From Bacteroidota bacterium (GTDB lineage: Bacteria; Bacteroidota; Bacteroidia; Bacteroidales; F082): a stretch of DNA of 45,598 nucleotides. The stretch's first letter is position 1. Every line of letters begins with the position of its first letter. Made by a program: the position numbers and the translations under genes. Under the pieces are notes generated by a model that saw only the letters and a program-made list of their open reading frames with translations, searched no databases and was not told the origin of the DNA. This document shows, piece after piece, positions 1 through 9,003 of this stretch. The DNA lies in the NCBI GenBank assembly GCA_002686705.1, contig NYYH01000037.1:1-45598 (forward strand), read 5' to 3'.

Positions 1-1166
1 ACTAATAATGCGATAACAATAATTGGTGTGCCGTTGACTAAAAACTCCCCAAAATCCATTTTTGCCGGCAACCATCCTCCCCAAAAATACATAAATGGTA
101 TGGCCACGTACAAAAAAATCGTTACTCCTACCAAATAATATGTAGAGATAGCAAAATAAGAAATTAGTTGCCACAAGCTTAGTGTTTTTGATAATCGCGG
201 CAATTCACTAAAAAGTATCTCAAATACTCCGCGAGACCATTTTAATTGTTGCTTACAAAACGAACCAAAATCTTCAGGTACAAGACCGCGACTAACAACT
301 ACGGGGTTAAAAACGGATTTCCATCCAGCAGCATGAAGCCTAATAGATGTTATTAAATCTTCTGCCAAACCAATTCCATGCCCACCAATAGAATCCAATG
401 CTTTTTTCCGGAAGGTACAGTTTGCACCTATAGCCACGCTTGTCCCATAACCGTACATGCCCATCATTGTTGGACCATAAAAAGTATAGGTTTGTTCTGC
501 GGCTCCACGTGCGGTAAACGAACGATACTGATTGTAATATGTTTGTGCAACTTGCACGAAACCAACCCTTTCGTCTTTAAAATAGCCTAGCACTTCATCA
601 AGAAAGTTAGGGAAAGGAATATGATCGGGATCCATAATTAACACAAAATCCTCATCGATCATTTGAAGAGCTTTATTTACTTTTCCTGCTTTCGCACCTG
701 GTAAACCAACTAGTTCTAACCAAACTGCTCCATGTTTTTCAGCCACTTCCTTAAAAGCGGGGTCCTGGGTATCATCTAATAAATAGGTTGTGTGAGGATA
801 AATGATATTTGCACAAGCTTCAAGAGTTTTATCAAACATACTTAGTGGTTCTCCCGGTGAACTAGTAGTAAAAATTGCAACTTTCAGCCCGTCCTCAGCA
901 TGTGCTCTTTTTGGTTTCTTTATCCCAAGATAATTTATCCAAATTAAAATTAATCGTAGTAGACCGTACCATGTAATTAATGAAAGAATAACAAATAATG
1001 GTAGTGAAGCCACATGATTAGGGTGAAACCACCAGTCAAAAAATCGAACTATACTTATCACACCAGCAATAACAAGAATAAGGAAAAAGAAACGTCCGGT
1101 TTTGGTAACTTCTTGTGCCTCCCAAAACTTCCATAACTCATCCGACCTATCTTGTTTTGTTCTCAT
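1..1166 (-). CDS. Family 2 glycosyltransferase, cellulose synthase-like, membrane-bound (C-terminus off window)
   Basis: Reading from ATG at 1166 to the window edge gives 388 residues with no stop, so the C-terminus is missing. Hydrophobic segments near residues 26-40 and 55-80 precede a GT-A catalytic domain. Visible GT2 motifs are DDT (131-133), DPD (179-181, the metal-binding DxD), ED (269-270, the usual catalytic base site) and QQLKW (306-310). The last is the processive QxxRW motif with Lys in place of Arg. Further membrane helices start around 333. This layout is typical of BcsA/PgaC/NodC-type synthases that polymerise a sugar and thread it across the inner membrane. Its ATG overlaps by one base the stop of the upstream YaiO-like gene (TAATG), so the two are surely co-translated. 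The polymer cannot be inferred from sequence. Confidence 0.85.
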   Translation of the reverse strand, partial: MRTKQDRSDELWKFWEAQEVTKTGRFFFLILVIAGVISIVRFFDWWFHPNHVASLPLFVILSLITWYGLLRLILIWINYLGIKKPKRAHAEDGLKVAIFTTSSPGEPLSMFDKTLEACANIIYPHTTYLLDDTQDPAFKEVAEKHGAVWLELVGLPGAKAGKVNKALQMIDEDFVLIMDPDHIPFPNFLDEVLGYFKDERVGFVQVAQTYYNQYRSFTARGAAEQTYTFYGPTMMGMYGYGTSVAIGANCTFRKKALDSIGGHGIGLAEDLITSIRLHAAGWKSVFNPVVVSRGLVPEDFGSFCKQQLKWSRGVFEILFSELPRLSKTLSLWQLISYFAISTYYLVGVTIFLYVAIPFMYFWGGWLPAKMDFGEFLVNGTPIIVIALL

Positions 1167-2722
1167 TATTTTAGGTATAATTTAATCCCTACATTAAAAT
1201 TATTGGTTAAGAAATAATATGTTGATACATATGAGTACGAAATAGTTAGATCTACTTTTTTAGATAACTGGGATTGCAAAGAAACTCCTAAATCAAGTGG
1301 GACATATCTTTGATTACTATAACCGGTTACGATAACTGTTTCATCAAAATCATTTTTATCAAGGTATAAATACGGGGCTTTAATTTTAGAAAACAATCCT
1401 ATTGATGTATGTCCATATATTTCCGTTGATGAGCCAATCTGGTACTTAATATTTACTAATAAAGAATTCGACATCTGATTCATTGGAGTATAATAAGGAT
1501 TATATATCCCTTCAATTTTATCCGTGTAATTGCTTATTATCTGTGATAGGCTATCAACTGCTTCAAATCGGTCCTCCTTTGAATTCATATAATTAAAACT
1601 ATAACCAAAATAAAATTTGAAATTCGAAACAACAACCGGACGACTTAGAAACCATAGATAGTAAGAGTTAACATAATTATTATCTGGAAATATATTCGAT
1701 TGAGCTCCAATTAATCCGTTCCAATTATCCTTCTTACCAATGGAAATATTTAATGCGAGTCGTGAAACTAACAAGATGCTATCTCTCTCAACACTGCTCA
1801 CTGTATAATCATAATTTTTTCGTTCTACCATCAAATCAATTTGAACGGGTCTATTAAATTTTTTTACTAAATGAATACCGCCAATCCAATCAACGTCAGA
1901 TCCTATTTTAGAGTAAATTCCACCAACAGACATTTTCAAATTGATGCCAGCACTGGCAATATTAAAACTATTAGAAAGTTGCACTGATGCTATTAAATTT
2001 GAAGTCGGAATATCCGAATACCTCAACATGTTTCCCGAAATACCAAGATCAAGAATATCCGACCGATACCAGTTAAACTTTATGCTGGGACCATAGGCAT
2101 GCATTGGCTGATCATCAATACGATACCTACCTCCTATAGATAATTGAGGAGCTATAATACGATAAATTTGTTGATACAGTTCTTTGATCATATTATCATC
2201 AGGATTTAGTGTAATCGCATTTTCAAGATGTATAGTAGCTTCTTTAAATTGCCTTTGATAATAGTAAATTTTACCTAATAATAGTTGAGCTTCTCCATTG
2301 TATTTATTGACAGAAACATATTCGATTAATAGTTTTTTGGCATATTCATATTTTTTATAATCGAACAACATTATTGCATATTCATATTTAACATCCATAT
2401 TGTTAGGATGAAAGCCAATAGCTCGTTCATAAATTGTTGATGCCAGATCAAAGTCATGCAACCAAAACAATGTTTGTGCATACAATCGTTCTACATAAAT
2501 GTTACCAGGGTATTGATCTTCAAAAGATCCTAGAACATCTGCTGCTTCAGAAAATTTCTTAGCATCAATTAATTGCCTAGATTTATCTAAAGTATTATCT
2601 ACCAGCTCATTTTGAGCGATAATAGTAACACTAAATGAAAAAATGATAAATGCCAAAATAGGCAATTTGAACCATTGTGCTTTTAAATTCAGCAAAAGAT
2701 TTCCCATATTAATATATCCCAT
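1166..2722 (-). CDS. TPR-repeat outer-membrane protein with YaiO-like C-terminal beta-barrel
   Basis: The 518-residue product has an N-terminal hydrophobic segment ending IIAQ (about residues 18-37), consistent with a signal peptide. Three or four tetratricopeptide-like helical repeats follow (roughly 40-190, with A-x-x-x-Y/F and NPDD/HPNN turns). From about 195 to the end come alternating, aromatic-rich beta strands ending in a polar-hydrophobic last strand, as in outer-membrane barrels of the YaiO family. The TPR plus barrel plan also resembles PgaA/BcsC exporters. Its stop overlaps the start of the downstream GT2, and in E. coli yaiO sits with the glycosyltransferase gene yaiP, so a role in polysaccharide export is likely. 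Initiation could also be at the second Met (2707), which gives a shorter leader. The family is inferred from architecture, not from a search. Confidence 0.7.
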   Translation of the reverse strand: MGYINMGNLLLNLKAQWFKLPILAFIIFSFSVTIIAQNELVDNTLDKSRQLIDAKKFSEAADVLGSFEDQYPGNIYVERLYAQTLFWLHDFDLASTIYERAIGFHPNNMDVKYEYAIMLFDYKKYEYAKKLLIEYVSVNKYNGEAQLLLGKIYYYQRQFKEATIHLENAITLNPDDNMIKELYQQIYRIIAPQLSIGGRYRIDDQPMHAYGPSIKFNWYRSDILDLGISGNMLRYSDIPTSNLIASVQLSNSFNIASAGINLKMSVGGIYSKIGSDVDWIGGIHLVKKFNRPVQIDLMVERKNYDYTVSSVERDSILLVSRLALNISIGKKDNWNGLIGAQSNIFPDNNYVNSYYLWFLSRPVVVSNFKFYFGYSFNYMNSKEDRFEAVDSLSQIISNYTDKIEGIYNPYYTPMNQMSNSLLVNIKYQIGSSTEIYGHTSIGLFSKIKAPYLYLDKNDFDETVIVTGYSNQRYVPLDLGVSLQSQLSKKVDLTISYSYVSTYYFLTNNFNVGIKLYLK

Positions 2723-2754
2723 TTAGTTTCTATCATTACCTAAATTAAAGGATG

Positions 2755-2762
2755 CAAATATA
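2755..2762 (-). promoter_or_regulatory. Bacteroidota -7 box (TATATTTG) for the YaiO-like/GT2 pair
   Basis: On the minus strand the octamer reads TATATTTG, matching TAnnTTTG, 33 bases upstream of the ATG at 2722. No TTG is found at the ideal -33 distance, so this is a partial match only. Confidence 0.35.
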
Positions 2763-2987
2763 CAACCTGTAGTGAAATTAGTAAAAATGTGTAATTGAGT
2801 TAATAACTTGAAAACAATAATAAAATTATTGCATTTCAATTTTTAATATTATTATAATTCAAGAACGACTGCTTCAAATCTGTAGTTTAGAAATTATGAA
2901 AGGACTTATTATGTCATTATAAAAATTGCTTCAGAGAGACAATTATTTGAGTGTGCTTCTTAAAATATTTTTTCTACTTTTACAAGA

Positions 2988-2995
2988 TAGGTTTG
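2988..2995 (+). promoter_or_regulatory. Bacteroidota -7 box (TAGGTTTG) before the LpxR-like gene
   Basis: TAGGTTTG fits the TAnnTTTG consensus and lies 27 bases before the ATG at 3023. No convincing -33 TTG is present at the expected spacing. The 300-base gap 2723-3022 is otherwise AT-rich and shows no ORF of note or hairpin. Confidence 0.4.
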
Positions 2996-3022
2996 TAATA
3001 TGTTTTCCATAAGATATTTATA

Positions 3023-3955
3023 ATGAGATTATCACTGGTAATATTATTCTTGATCCTATCTATTCTTGTAAGGACTCAGAATGAAATTACCCACAATATT
3101 GTTGAAATTACGGTTGATAATGATCTTGTATTTCTTAATGACAGGTATTATTCTAATGGAGTTACTTTAAAGATTTATTCACCAACTATTAAAAAATCAC
3201 CAATTAATAGAATCCTGTTGCCTAGCGATATTGACGAAATAATTTATTACGCACTGAGTATAACCCATCACCTTTATACACCTGATGAAGTATCAACATC
3301 AGAAATTCAATTGACGGATCATCCGTATGCAACTTATCTATTGTTGGGTAATAGTAAAATGTCGTTTAATTACAAGAAGCGGATAAAGAAAACTTCAGGT
3401 ATGGCGGTGGGTTTGATTGGATCAGCTGCTGGCGGTGAATATATACAGAATAGATTACATAGTACCATGGCAGCAGCATATCCATCCGAAGGTTGGCAAA
3501 ACCAAGTGAAAAATGATCTTTGCTTACAATATAGTGCTGTTATTGAAAAAGGATTCGTCGATTTTAATTGGTTTGAGCTAAATGGGATGGTTGGAGCTAC
3601 TCTAGGCGTACCACATACTGAAGCTAATATTGGAAGTTCTTTCAGAATTGGATATTTTAACGACTATTTCCATGGATTGGCTGTTGATGCATCATCTCGT
3701 TGGCAAGCATGGATATACTGTAGCGGTTCGATATTTTTGATAAATTATAATGCATCGTTGCAAGGAGGTACATTAATTCAAGACAATGTTCATACTATAA
3801 GCAACATAAATAGTTCGTTGTTACATGCTTCTTTGGGAGGAGTATTGCAATATAAAAGACTAAGTATCGAATATGGTATGGTAGTCCGCTCACCTGAATT
3901 TCCAACCGCGTATTGGCATCGGTGGGGACATCTTAATGTTTCATTTGCATTTTAG
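3023..3955 (+). CDS. lpxR: LpxR-family lipid A deacylase (DUF2219)
   Basis: The 310-residue protein has a short signal peptide (about 1-18) and an all-beta body ending in Phe, as expected for a 12-stranded outer-membrane barrel. The LpxR hallmarks are present: the N-D pair in TVDNDL (N33, D34), RYYSNG with S44, the YATYLLLG strand (102-109), and IQNRLH with H146 followed by GWQNQ (157-161). In Salmonella LpxR the equivalent Asn/Asp, Ser/Thr and His residues bind calcium and catalyse removal of the 3'-acyloxyacyl chain of lipid A. The family assignment is good; the exact lipid A bond cut here is inferred. The gene stands alone, divergent from the polysaccharide pair, so both sides of this promoter region serve the outer membrane. 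Confidence 0.8.
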   Translation: MRLSLVILFLILSILVRTQNEITHNIVEITVDNDLVFLNDRYYSNGVTLKIYSPTIKKSPINRILLPSDIDEIIYYALSITHHLYTPDEVSTSEIQLTDHPYATYLLLGNSKMSFNYKKRIKKTSGMAVGLIGSAAGGEYIQNRLHSTMAAAYPSEGWQNQVKNDLCLQYSAVIEKGFVDFNWFELNGMVGATLGVPHTEANIGSSFRIGYFNDYFHGLAVDASSRWQAWIYCSGSIFLINYNASLQGGTLIQDNVHTISNINSSLLHASLGGVLQYKRLSIEYGMVVRSPEFPTAYWHRWGHLNVSFAF

Positions 3956-4108
3956 ATAATAATAAAACACATAACGAATTTACTCTCGATAGAGTTATCA
4001 GAAAGTGCACAAACTTTATTTCGCTCAAATAAATTCCCTCTATGTGAATAATCTTAAAGATATTTGCAGACATATATTACTAATTAAAATGCTTATCTAA
4101 GATAGTCA

Positions 4109-4921
4109 ATGAAACCTAAAAGAAATAATTCAGAAAAACCTTCACAAAATAAAGGGAACAAAAGAGTATCTAAAAAAGCTACTGCTGAGAAAAAAGCAGC
4201 AGACACTCCGGTGTTGGTAAGACTTAATAAATACATTGCTGACGCAGGAATTTGTTCGCGCCGAGAAGCTGATAAACTTATCGAAAGTGGGAAAATAACT
4301 ATTAACAATAAGGTTGTGACTCAGCTAGGCACTAAAGTAGTTCCGGGTGATGTAGTAGTATATAACAATAAGACTTTAAGAAGCGAAAAACTACGGTATT
4401 TATTGCTTAACAAACCCAAAGGATTTATTACTACTTCTGATGATCCTCAAAATAGGCGTACCGTTATGAATTTGGTTGAAAAAGCTTGTACTGAAAGAAT
4501 ATATTCAGTGGGCAGACTGGATCGTAATACAACTGGTTTGCTTCTTTTCACTAACGACGGGGAACTAACCACTCGCTTAACTCACCCAAAACATGGTGTT
4601 AAAAAATTATATCATGTTGTTCTGGATAAACCCCTTTCGAAAAATGATATGTTACGGATAATTGAAGGAATAGAACTTGAAGATGGGTTAATTAGGCCCG
4701 ACAAAATAAATTGGGTGGCAGATGAAATGGACAAAAGACATGTTGGTATAGAATTACATTCAGGTAAGAACAGAATTGTACGGCGAATATTTGAGCAACT
4801 AGACTACGAGGTGGTAAAACTCGACAGAGTGATTTTTGCTGGTTTAACCAAAAAAGATTTACCAAGAGGAAAATGGAGATTTCTAGAAGAGAAGGAAGTG
4901 AATATATTGAAAATGATTTAA
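4109..4921 (+). CDS. rluB: RluB/RsuA-family rRNA pseudouridine synthase
   Basis: The 270-residue protein begins with a Lys/Ser-rich basic tail (1-33), then an S4 RNA-binding domain (about 37-83, with RLNKYIADAGICSRREAD). The catalytic domain carries GRLDRNTTGLLL with the nucleophilic Asp138, and a late motif around GKNRIVRRIFE that marks the RsuA/RluB/RluE/RluF group. RluB isomerises a uridine near the peptidyl-transferase centre of 23S rRNA. The length and S4 domain favour RluB or RluF over RluE. The extended basic N-terminus is common in Bacteroidota versions. It starts at ATG 4109, and no Shine-Dalgarno sequence is seen. It has no close operon partner. Confidence 0.9.
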   Translation: MKPKRNNSEKPSQNKGNKRVSKKATAEKKAADTPVLVRLNKYIADAGICSRREADKLIESGKITINNKVVTQLGTKVVPGDVVVYNNKTLRSEKLRYLLLNKPKGFITTSDDPQNRRTVMNLVEKACTERIYSVGRLDRNTTGLLLFTNDGELTTRLTHPKHGVKKLYHVVLDKPLSKNDMLRIIEGIELEDGLIRPDKINWVADEMDKRHVGIELHSGKNRIVRRIFEQLDYEVVKLDRVIFAGLTKKDLPRGKWRFLEEKEVNILKMI

Positions 4922-5059
4922 GACAAACTGGAAACTAGAAGACAGAGGACAGAAGCTAATTATTTTATAATATTCAGGATTTGGATTTCTTACTTCGGGC
5001 TAATACTCCAAACTCAAATATTTTTCTACCTTTGGAAATTAAACTTAAAAATTACTACT

Positions 5060-5470
5060 ATGGATAATGATATGTATGGTTATGATGGTCCTGGTACAGG
5101 ATTCTGGATACTTATTATTTTTATAATTGCTTTTTACATCTATGTATACTGGCGTATTTTTGAAAAAGCTGGTAAACCAGGTTGGGCATCATTAATTCCT
5201 ATTTACAATACAATTATATTATTGGAGATTGTTGGCAAGCCATGGTGGTGGTTACTATTCTTTATCTTTCTACCTCCAGTAGGCATAGTTCTTGCCATTT
5301 GGATGACTAATCTATTATCACTAAGTTTTGGGAAGGAAGTCGGTTTTACGTTTGGATTAATATTCCTAGGTTTCATTTTTTACCCTATTCTTGCCTTTAG
5401 CAATGCCGAGTATATCGGACCAGCGGGACTTAAAAAAGTGAATCCTCCTCCTGAGCCTGAATCGCAGTAA
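5060..5470 (+). CDS. DUF5684 small integral membrane protein
   Basis: The 136-residue protein has four hydrophobic segments (about 13-30, 42-58, 62-83 and 93-110). Between the first two lies the signature EKAGKPGWASLIPIYN, followed by VGKPWWWLLFF. This pattern is typical of DUF5684, a family of small membrane proteins of unknown function, sometimes fused to signal peptidase I; no peptidase residues are seen here. The tail is Pro/Glu-rich. The last 41 bases overlap the convergent 3' end of pta. That overlap is unusual but plausible, since both products keep family-like ends. Confidence 0.75.
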   Translation: MDNDMYGYDGPGTGFWILIIFIIAFYIYVYWRIFEKAGKPGWASLIPIYNTIILLEIVGKPWWWLLFFIFLPPVGIVLAIWMTNLLSLSFGKEVGFTFGLIFLGFIFYPILAFSNAEYIGPAGLKKVNPPPEPESQ

Positions 5471-7529
5471 TAACAACGGTATTTACAATATCTGTAACCT
5501 GGCATCCTCTGCTCAGGTCATTAACGGGTTTATTCAAACCTTGTAATACAGGACCAATAGCAACTGCATTTGCTGAGCGCTGAACTGCCTTATATGTATT
5601 ATTCCCAGTATTCAAATCAGGAAAAATAAAGATGGTTGCCTTCCCTGCAACTTCACTATCTGGCATTTTCGTTTTTGCAACTGATGCATCAATTGCCGCA
5701 TCGTATTGGATTGGCCCTTCAGTTTTTAATTCAGGTCGCCTTTTTTTAACAATTTCCGTTGCTTCTCTAACTTTTTCAACTGACTTACCTTTGCCTGAAC
5801 TACCAGTAGAATATGACAACATTGCTATTCGCTGCTCAATACCAAACATCGCTGCTGTTTTCGCAGAACTAATTGCTATATCAGCAAGTTGTTTTGCATC
5901 AGGATTTGGATTAACTGCACAATCAGCATAAACCAAGACACGATCCTCCAAGCACATTAAAAATGAGCTTGACACAATTGAAGTTCCAGGTTTTGTTTTA
6001 ATAAACTCAAACGCTGGTCTTATTGTATGCTGTGTAGTATTTATTGCTCCTGATACCATACCATCAGCATGTCCTTTATGTACCATCATAGTGCCAAGGT
6101 AACTCACATCATACATTAGTTGTTTTGCAGCCTCCTTTGATATACCTTTATGTTTGCGTAGTCGGTAATATTCAGCAGTATATTCCTCAATTAGATCGTT
6201 ATCAAAAGGATCTATTATAAATGCATTTTTGAGGCTTATATTCAATGAAGCAGCTCTTTGATTTATCTCTTCCTCATTACCAAGTAAAGTAATATCAACG
6301 GCTTTTCTGTTCAACAATATGCTCGCAGCTCGTAATATCCTGTCATCATTTGCTTCTGGTAATACTATATGTTTACGATTTTGTTTGGCGCGATTAAATA
6401 ACTCATACTCAAACATCAACGGAGTTACAACATTTGATTTAGTAATTGTAATTTTTTTTGCTAACTCTTCAACAACAACATATTTCTCAAACAAGCCTAA
6501 GGCTGAAGCAAGCCTTTGTTCATTCTCAGGAAACAGAAGTGGTCTTACTTTACTTACCTCGGTAGCAGCTGTGAATGTGTCACATTCGACAGATAATATG
6601 GTAATCGGCAATCGTTTAAGTCCATAGATCAATTTCTTAAACTGATCATTGGGTTTAAAACCGCCTGTAAGCAATATGCCAGCAATTTTAGGGTAATTAT
6701 TACTTAGCAAGGTAAACGACAAACCTAATAGAACGTCTATCCTATCCCCTGGTGTAATAATCAAGGATCCTTCACTTATATTATTCAAAATATTCTCAAT
6801 ATTCATAGCAGCAACTTTGACGTCAATTACATCATGATTTAAGCTAACATCATCACCATAAATTTGTTTAGCGCTTAATCCATCCTTTATTTGACGCATT
6901 GTAAGTTTCTGTAAAAATGCTTTTTCCGGAATTACAAAATTCACTTCACTATTAGGCATTACTTCCTTTAGAAAAGTGGCTATTTGCGAAATGTCATTTT
7001 TCCGGGCACGATTAACAATGGTGCCAATTTGTATACATTTTTCCATAGCCAACACACTTCTCATAACCTGTATTGACTCAAGGACTTCAGGTACATCTTT
7101 ACTAACTCCACTAATAATTGAAATAATCGGGCAATTTAAATTATTAGCAACCCTCAAGTTAAAATCAAATTCATATTGGCTCAAATAACTTCTGAAGTCA
7201 CTTCCTTCTACAAGTACAAAATCGCATTTCTGTTCGAGTAACTTATATTTATTTAGAATAGAAGTATAAATACTTTCAGTATCACCAGTTTTATTAAATG
7301 CAAACATTTCATCACTGGTTATCCCATACATCGACTCATAATCAAATTTAAGATTGTAACGCGATGAAATAAGTCTTATGTGATTATCTATTACTTTGCC
7401 AGAACGAACTACCGGTCTGAAAAAACCAATTTTATCAACGTACCTTGAAAGGAAATCCATAATTCCAAGGACAATCATTGATTTACCAGTTTCCGCTTCT
7501 GCAGCAGCAATATATAGATTTTTTGACAT
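5430..7529 (-). CDS. pta: Phosphate acetyltransferase, long form
   Basis: The 699-residue protein converts acetyl-CoA and phosphate to acetyl phosphate and CoA in the cytoplasm. It is the long three-domain form: an N-terminal P-loop-like domain (AAAEAETGKS at 8-17, BioD/CobB fold), a DRTGG regulatory domain (about 215-330), and the C-terminal PTA/PTB catalytic domain (about 375-695). The catalytic domain carries the typical YSTGSSGKGKSVEKVREAT region and GMVSGAINTT. Length matches E. coli Pta (about 714). The usual partner, acetate kinase, is not in the window. The gene is monocistronic as seen; its 3' end overlaps the convergent DUF5684 gene by 41 bases. Confidence 0.95.
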   Translation of the reverse strand: MSKNLYIAAAEAETGKSMIVLGIMDFLSRYVDKIGFFRPVVRSGKVIDNHIRLISSRYNLKFDYESMYGITSDEMFAFNKTGDTESIYTSILNKYKLLEQKCDFVLVEGSDFRSYLSQYEFDFNLRVANNLNCPIISIISGVSKDVPEVLESIQVMRSVLAMEKCIQIGTIVNRARKNDISQIATFLKEVMPNSEVNFVIPEKAFLQKLTMRQIKDGLSAKQIYGDDVSLNHDVIDVKVAAMNIENILNNISEGSLIITPGDRIDVLLGLSFTLLSNNYPKIAGILLTGGFKPNDQFKKLIYGLKRLPITILSVECDTFTAATEVSKVRPLLFPENEQRLASALGLFEKYVVVEELAKKITITKSNVVTPLMFEYELFNRAKQNRKHIVLPEANDDRILRAASILLNRKAVDITLLGNEEEINQRAASLNISLKNAFIIDPFDNDLIEEYTAEYYRLRKHKGISKEAAKQLMYDVSYLGTMMVHKGHADGMVSGAINTTQHTIRPAFEFIKTKPGTSIVSSSFLMCLEDRVLVYADCAVNPNPDAKQLADIAISSAKTAAMFGIEQRIAMLSYSTGSSGKGKSVEKVREATEIVKKRRPELKTEGPIQYDAAIDASVAKTKMPDSEVAGKATIFIFPDLNTGNNTYKAVQRSANAVAIGPVLQGLNKPVNDLSRGCQVTDIVNTVVITAIQAQEEDSLF

Positions 7530-7567
7530 TGCAATATATCGGGTTGAGTGATTATAATTAATCTGTG

Positions 7568-7575
7568 CAAAAATA
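7568..7575 (-). promoter_or_regulatory. Possible -7 box (TATTTTTG) for pta
   Basis: The minus strand reads TATTTTTG, a match to TAnnTTTG, 39 bases before the pta ATG at 7529. No TTG lies at the preferred -33 spacing, so support is weak. Confidence 0.3.
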
Positions 7576-7705
7576 TAATGATTATTACATCTAGAAGATT
7601 AAAACAGCAAGTATTTTATCTGAGAAACAAAAAGATTGTCATTTTTACAATACAGTTTGAGACTAAATCTGAAGATATGGTTTTTACATCGATAGTAGTT
7701 TTTTG

Positions 7706-7738
7706 TTTGCAGACAACAATTTTAAATATATAAATTTG
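7706..7738 (+). promoter_or_regulatory. Bacteroidota promoter for the GNAT-like gene
   Basis: TTTG at 7706-7709 and TAAATTTG at 7731-7738 are separated by 21 bases, which is the consensus -33/-7 arrangement of the Bacteroidota primary sigma factor. The predicted start of transcription is about 20 bases before the ATG at 7765. Confidence 0.65.
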
Positions 7739-7764
7739 TTAATTTCGAATTTCTAATTTAAGAC

Positions 7765-8940
7765 ATGAAGAAAAACTATATACTAACTGAGGTAACTAAT
7801 AAAAAAAATATAAGGGAATTTCTTGATTTTCCTTCAACCCTTTATCGTGAAGATAAAAATTGGATCAGACCATTGGATGAGGACATAGAAAAGATATTTA
7901 ATCCTAAAAAGAATAAGCTATTTAGAAAAGGAAATGCCATTAGATGGATACTTAAGGACAATAACGATAAAGTAATTGGACGAATAGCTGCCTTCTATGA
8001 TGATAAGACGGCAGAAAAGAACGATCAGCATACCGGTGGTTGTGGCTTTTTTGAATGTATAAACGATAAGGATGCTTCTGAAATTCTTTTTAATGCCTCA
8101 AAAGAATGGCTTAAGAAACAAGGCATGGAAGCTATGGATGGTCCCATAAATTTTGGATCTCGTGAACATTTCTGGGGTTGCTTGTCGGAAGGGTACCATG
8201 AGCCCATATATAATATGCCATATAACCATAAATATTATAATGAACTTTTCGAAAGTTATGGTTTCAAGAATTATTTTAATCAATTTACTTTCCATTTACG
8301 CTTCGTTAAAGGTAACCTAGATCCCGTCATCTATGAAAAGGCTGCAAGAATAAGAAAGAATCCGGAAATATCTTTTGGATTTCATGATAAAAAGAAAGCC
8401 AGCCAGACAGCAGCTAATTTTATGGATATTTTCAATGCTGCCTGGGCAAAATTTCCTGGTGTAAAACCAATAACTTTAACTCAGGCAACTGCATTATTCA
8501 GATCGATGAAACAAATTATTGATCCGAAGTTGATCATATTTGCATATCACAATGATAAGCCTATTGCCTTTTTTATAATGATCCCTGATCTCTACCAAAT
8601 AATCAGAAAGTTTAATGGTAATTTTAATATCATTAATAAACTACGGTTACTTTTCGATCTTAAGATAAGAAAGGTATGTACCAGAGCTATTGGGTTAATT
8701 TTTGGTGTGATTCCAGAATTCCAGGGAAAGGGCGTAGCTGAAGGTATGATAGTTTATTATGAGGATGAAATTGCGAGAGGAGTAAACTATACTGATCTTG
8801 AAATGAACTGGATCGGAGATTTTAACCCTAAAATGATTAAACTTGTGGAGCAGATTTCAGGAAAAATAAGAAAAACACACATAACATATCGATATCTTTT
8901 CGACAGGGAAAAGATGTTTGAACGTGCCAAAACAATATAA
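7765..8940 (+). CDS. GNAT-like N-acetyltransferase family protein
   Basis: The 391-residue soluble protein has no signal peptide or membrane segment. The C-terminal third contains GVIPEFQGKGVAEGMI (about 313-328), which resembles the acetyl-CoA-binding motif A (Q/R-x-x-G-x-G/A) of GNAT enzymes. An upstream stretch about 60-75 (WILKDNNDKVIGRIAAFYDD) matches a beta-hairpin that also recurs in GNAT folds. The length suggests two GNAT-like lobes, one probably degenerate. Similar proteins of about 370-390 residues are widespread in Bacteroidota with no known substrate. It has its own promoter and a 63-base gap to the efflux operon, so a functional link to efflux is not implied. Confidence 0.65.
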   Translation: MKKNYILTEVTNKKNIREFLDFPSTLYREDKNWIRPLDEDIEKIFNPKKNKLFRKGNAIRWILKDNNDKVIGRIAAFYDDKTAEKNDQHTGGCGFFECINDKDASEILFNASKEWLKKQGMEAMDGPINFGSREHFWGCLSEGYHEPIYNMPYNHKYYNELFESYGFKNYFNQFTFHLRFVKGNLDPVIYEKAARIRKNPEISFGFHDKKKASQTAANFMDIFNAAWAKFPGVKPITLTQATALFRSMKQIIDPKLIIFAYHNDKPIAFFIMIPDLYQIIRKFNGNFNIINKLRLLFDLKIRKVCTRAIGLIFGVIPEFQGKGVAEGMIVYYEDEIARGVNYTDLEMNWIGDFNPKMIKLVEQISGKIRKTHITYRYLFDREKMFERAKTI

Positions 8941-8950
8941 CTATTTTGCC

Positions 8951-8958
8951 TACATTTG
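8951..8958 (+). promoter_or_regulatory. -7 box (TACATTTG) for the RND efflux operon
   Basis: TACATTTG is a perfect TAnnTTTG match, 45 bases before the adaptor ATG at 9004. The nearest good TTTG upstream (8917-8920) is 30 bases away, longer than optimal. This may mean a weak or activator-dependent promoter. Confidence 0.4.
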
Positions 8959-9003
8959 CTAATTCAGCATTATATAATTTAACTATTTGAAAATTATTTT
9001 AAC

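Noticed and set aside
378..590. Plus-strand open frame of 70 codons
   Set aside because: It is antisense to the conserved catalytic region of the GT2 gene.
4093..4308. Minus-strand open frame opposite the start of the RluB gene
   Set aside because: It lies wholly inside or at the edge of a well-supported gene and its translation is an antisense shadow.
7548..7733. Open frame of 61 codons on the plus strand between pta and the GNAT-like gene
   Set aside because: It covers the promoter of the GNAT-like gene and lacks any recognisable domain or composition of a real protein; it is probably chance in AT-rich DNA.
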